Source of the DNA: Cellvibrionaceae bacterium
Lineage (GTDB): Bacteria > Pseudomonadota > Gammaproteobacteria > Pseudomonadales > Cellvibrionaceae
Reading direction: 5' to 3'
DNA length: 6,150 nucleotides
Assembly: GCA_027012915.1 (NCBI GenBank)
Contig: JALUYN010000638.1
Coordinates: forward strand, 1-6,150
Made by a program: the position numbers and the translations under genes. Within the stretch, counting starts at the first letter, position 1, and each line of letters begins with the position of its first letter. The notes under the pieces were generated by a model. That model was not told where the DNA came from, did not search any database, and was given only the letters and a program-made list of their open reading frames with translations. Positions 4,923 to 6,150 of this stretch are shown piece after piece.

Positions 4923-5959
4923 TGAGAACGTTTACCTCACAAGCCCACGACAGCAACTACGGCGGTAATCAACTGCTACTGCTCGATAAGGTGTTGCGGG
5001 AAGAATGTCACTACGTGGACCGCGATGCCCTGGGCCACTGGTGCGGGCTGAATCGTCCCTGGTGGATTCCGGAATCCGGCTACAACCTGGATGACTACCT
5101 GCGCCTGCTGCGGCAACTGCAAACTAATGAGGTCCCCAACATCGCCCTGCGTCTCGCCAAGCGCACACGTATTGATGATATCGGGGTAATGGGCTACGCC
5201 ATGCTCGCAAGCCCGACACTGGAAAAAGGACTACAAATTGCCAGTCATCTGGTGGAAGAAAACTACCCTTACCTAAAAGCCTGGCTCAGCGTCAGTGAAG
5301 AACACGCTCTGCTGCACTGCGAAGTTTTACCCAGTGGTCAGGAGTTCTTTCAGATATTGATTGAAGAATGGCTGGTTTCCACCTGGCGCTATATTCAGGT
5401 GCTACTGCCCGACGGTCTGGCCGCTTGTGCCAGCTATGCAGCCCTAAACTTTCGCGCTCCCACTTACCACTGGCAATTTCAACAGATACTGGGCTGCCAT
5501 GTGGACTTCGAACAGCCTCATGCGGTGCTGGCTATTCCCAAGCAGTGGCTCTATATCGCCATTCAGGGACACAGTGATGAAGCCCGGTCGCTCTACGAAA
5601 ATCAGATACGCCGCCTGTTAAAAGAACGGGAATACAGTAACGATCTGGTCAGTCAGGTAAAACGATTGCTGGTACAGAAGCCAGGAGAGTGCAGTTATAG
5701 CCTGGAAAAAACCGCTCCCCTGTTGTCACTATCACCGCGAACGCTTCGGCGTCATTTAGCCAACCTGGGAACCAGCTTTCGGCAGGTGTGCCTGGAAGTG
5801 CGGATTGAACTCGCCAAAGATTATCTGTTGAACACACAATTAACAGCACAGGAAATTGCTTATCAATTGGGATACTCGCAACCCAATAATTTTTATCGGG
5901 CTTTTAAGTCCGTAACCGGGTCACCGCCGGAGCGCTTTCGGGAGTCACGTATTCTATAG
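4922..5959 (+). CDS. AraC-family transcriptional regulator with Arabinose_bd-type N-terminal domain (OruR/ArgR-like)
   Basis: A 345-residue DNA-binding regulator. Residues about 20-205 match the style of the PF12625 ligand-sensing domain (for example LRLAKRTRIDDIGVMGYAMLASPTLEKGL, shown here as residues 77-105 in part: RIDDIGVMGYAMLAS). Residues about 259-340 are the two-helix-turn-helix AraC domain. The first HTH is LSPRTLRRHLANLG (270-283). The second is QEIAYQLGYSQPNNFYRAFK (310-329), followed by the classical TGSPPERFR end. Length is normal for this subfamily, whose members respond to small metabolites and often control a neighbouring oxidative operon. It faces away from the reductase gene and probably controls it. 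The ATG has no ribosome-binding site and lies inside a repeat at the expected transcription start, so leaderless translation is likely. No better internal start is obvious. The ligand is unknown. Confidence 0.93.
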   Translation: MRTFTSQAHDSNYGGNQLLLLDKVLREECHYVDRDALGHWCGLNRPWWIPESGYNLDDYLRLLRQLQTNEVPNIALRLAKRTRIDDIGVMGYAMLASPTLEKGLQIASHLVEENYPYLKAWLSVSEEHALLHCEVLPSGQEFFQILIEEWLVSTWRYIQVLLPDGLAACASYAALNFRAPTYHWQFQQILGCHVDFEQPHAVLAIPKQWLYIAIQGHSDEARSLYENQIRRLLKEREYSNDLVSQVKRLLVQKPGECSYSLEKTAPLLSLSPRTLRRHLANLGTSFRQVCLEVRIELAKDYLLNTQLTAQEIAYQLGYSQPNNFYRAFKSVTGSPPERFRESRIL

Positions 5960-6071
5960 CGCCTTGGAAGTCGCGTTTTCAGTTATGTCATCAGAAGTTG
6001 CACAGAGACGAGACGCCGGCAGAAACCATGACCTTAGTGCGCCACAACAGCACCTATTACTTTCTATCCTA
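5960..6071. other. Intergenic DNA after the AraC-family gene, no gene seen
   Basis: I see no credible coding sequence, tRNA or strong terminator here. A 47-codon frame starting at 5985 has no ribosome-binding site and no recognisable protein features. No stem followed by a T run is found close after the regulator's stop. Confidence 0.5.
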
Positions 6072-6150
6072 GGGCCTGTTAACACTAATTCTGATGCTTC
6101 TGTTGCGTCTCAAATCGCGCCAATCTAGGCGCGAGAAGTGAGTTTAGTGG
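6072..6150. mobile_element. Possible terminus of an insertion sequence or MITE (open to right edge)
   Basis: The sequence starting GGGCCTGTTAACACTAAT has the look of a transposable-element end: a G-rich tip following CTA, then an A/T-rich part. It is followed by a perfect 7-bp GC-rich hairpin TCGCGCC-N6-GGCGCGA (6115-6134). No transposase reading frame and no second inverted terminal repeat are inside the window, so this rests on appearance only. It could equally be ordinary intergenic DNA with a hairpin. Confidence 0.25.

Noticed and set aside
4908..4924. CRISPR-like reading of the 12-bp direct repeats
   Set aside because: There are only two short copies with an 11-base gap, located in a divergent promoter beside an AraC gene; operator sites explain them better.
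5985..6128. 47-codon plus-strand frame after the regulator
   Set aside because: No ribosome-binding site, no motif, and it crosses the suspected mobile-element boundary. Probably a chance frame.

Overview
The window looks like chromosomal DNA of a Gram-negative bacterium, most likely a gammaproteobacterium. This rests on recall of protein families (a putidaredoxin-reductase-like flavoprotein paired with an OruR/ArgR-type AraC regulator, and an envelope-glycan-type gene set), not on any search, so the lineage is tentative. Six protein-coding genes are supported, and they fill most of the window.

Left half (1-3296). The 3' end of a plus-strand Methyltransf_24-type methyltransferase enters from the left edge. 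It runs tail-to-tail, with a 60-base overlap, into a minus-strand three-gene operon. In transcription order the operon is a family-4 glycosyltransferase (3296 to 2007), a class I SAM methyltransferase (1986 to 1279) and an alpha/alpha-toroid protein (1279 to 188). The last two share one base (TGATG), so they are probably translationally coupled. The set suggests cytoplasmic assembly and modification of a glycan or glycolipid, but the product cannot be named. The toroid protein would usually be auto-labelled 'prenyltransferase'. No cyclase acid motif is visible, and its look is closer to a six-hairpin glycosidase.

Middle (3297-3567). This noncoding stretch is rich in structure. It holds a sigma70-like promoter for the glycosyltransferase operon with two perfect palindromic sites laid over it, a leader with GC-rich inverted repeats, and a rho-independent terminator for the reductase gene arriving from the right.

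Right half (3568-5959). A CamA/AlkT-type FAD-dependent ferredoxin or rubredoxin reductase (minus) and an AraC-family regulator (plus) are divergently transcribed from a 130-base shared region. That region carries two identical 12-base direct repeats, 23 bases apart, plus an inverted half-site. The regulator's ATG lies inside the second repeat, has no ribosome-binding site, and sits where transcription should start. A leaderless, autorepressed mRNA is therefore predicted. The reductase has its own terminator and no ferredoxin, rubredoxin, P450 or hydroxylase gene beside it, so its partner lies elsewhere.

Right edge (5960-6150). No convincing gene is seen. A sequence resembling an insertion-sequence or MITE terminus, containing a 7-bp GC-rich hairpin, may mark the edge of a mobile element.
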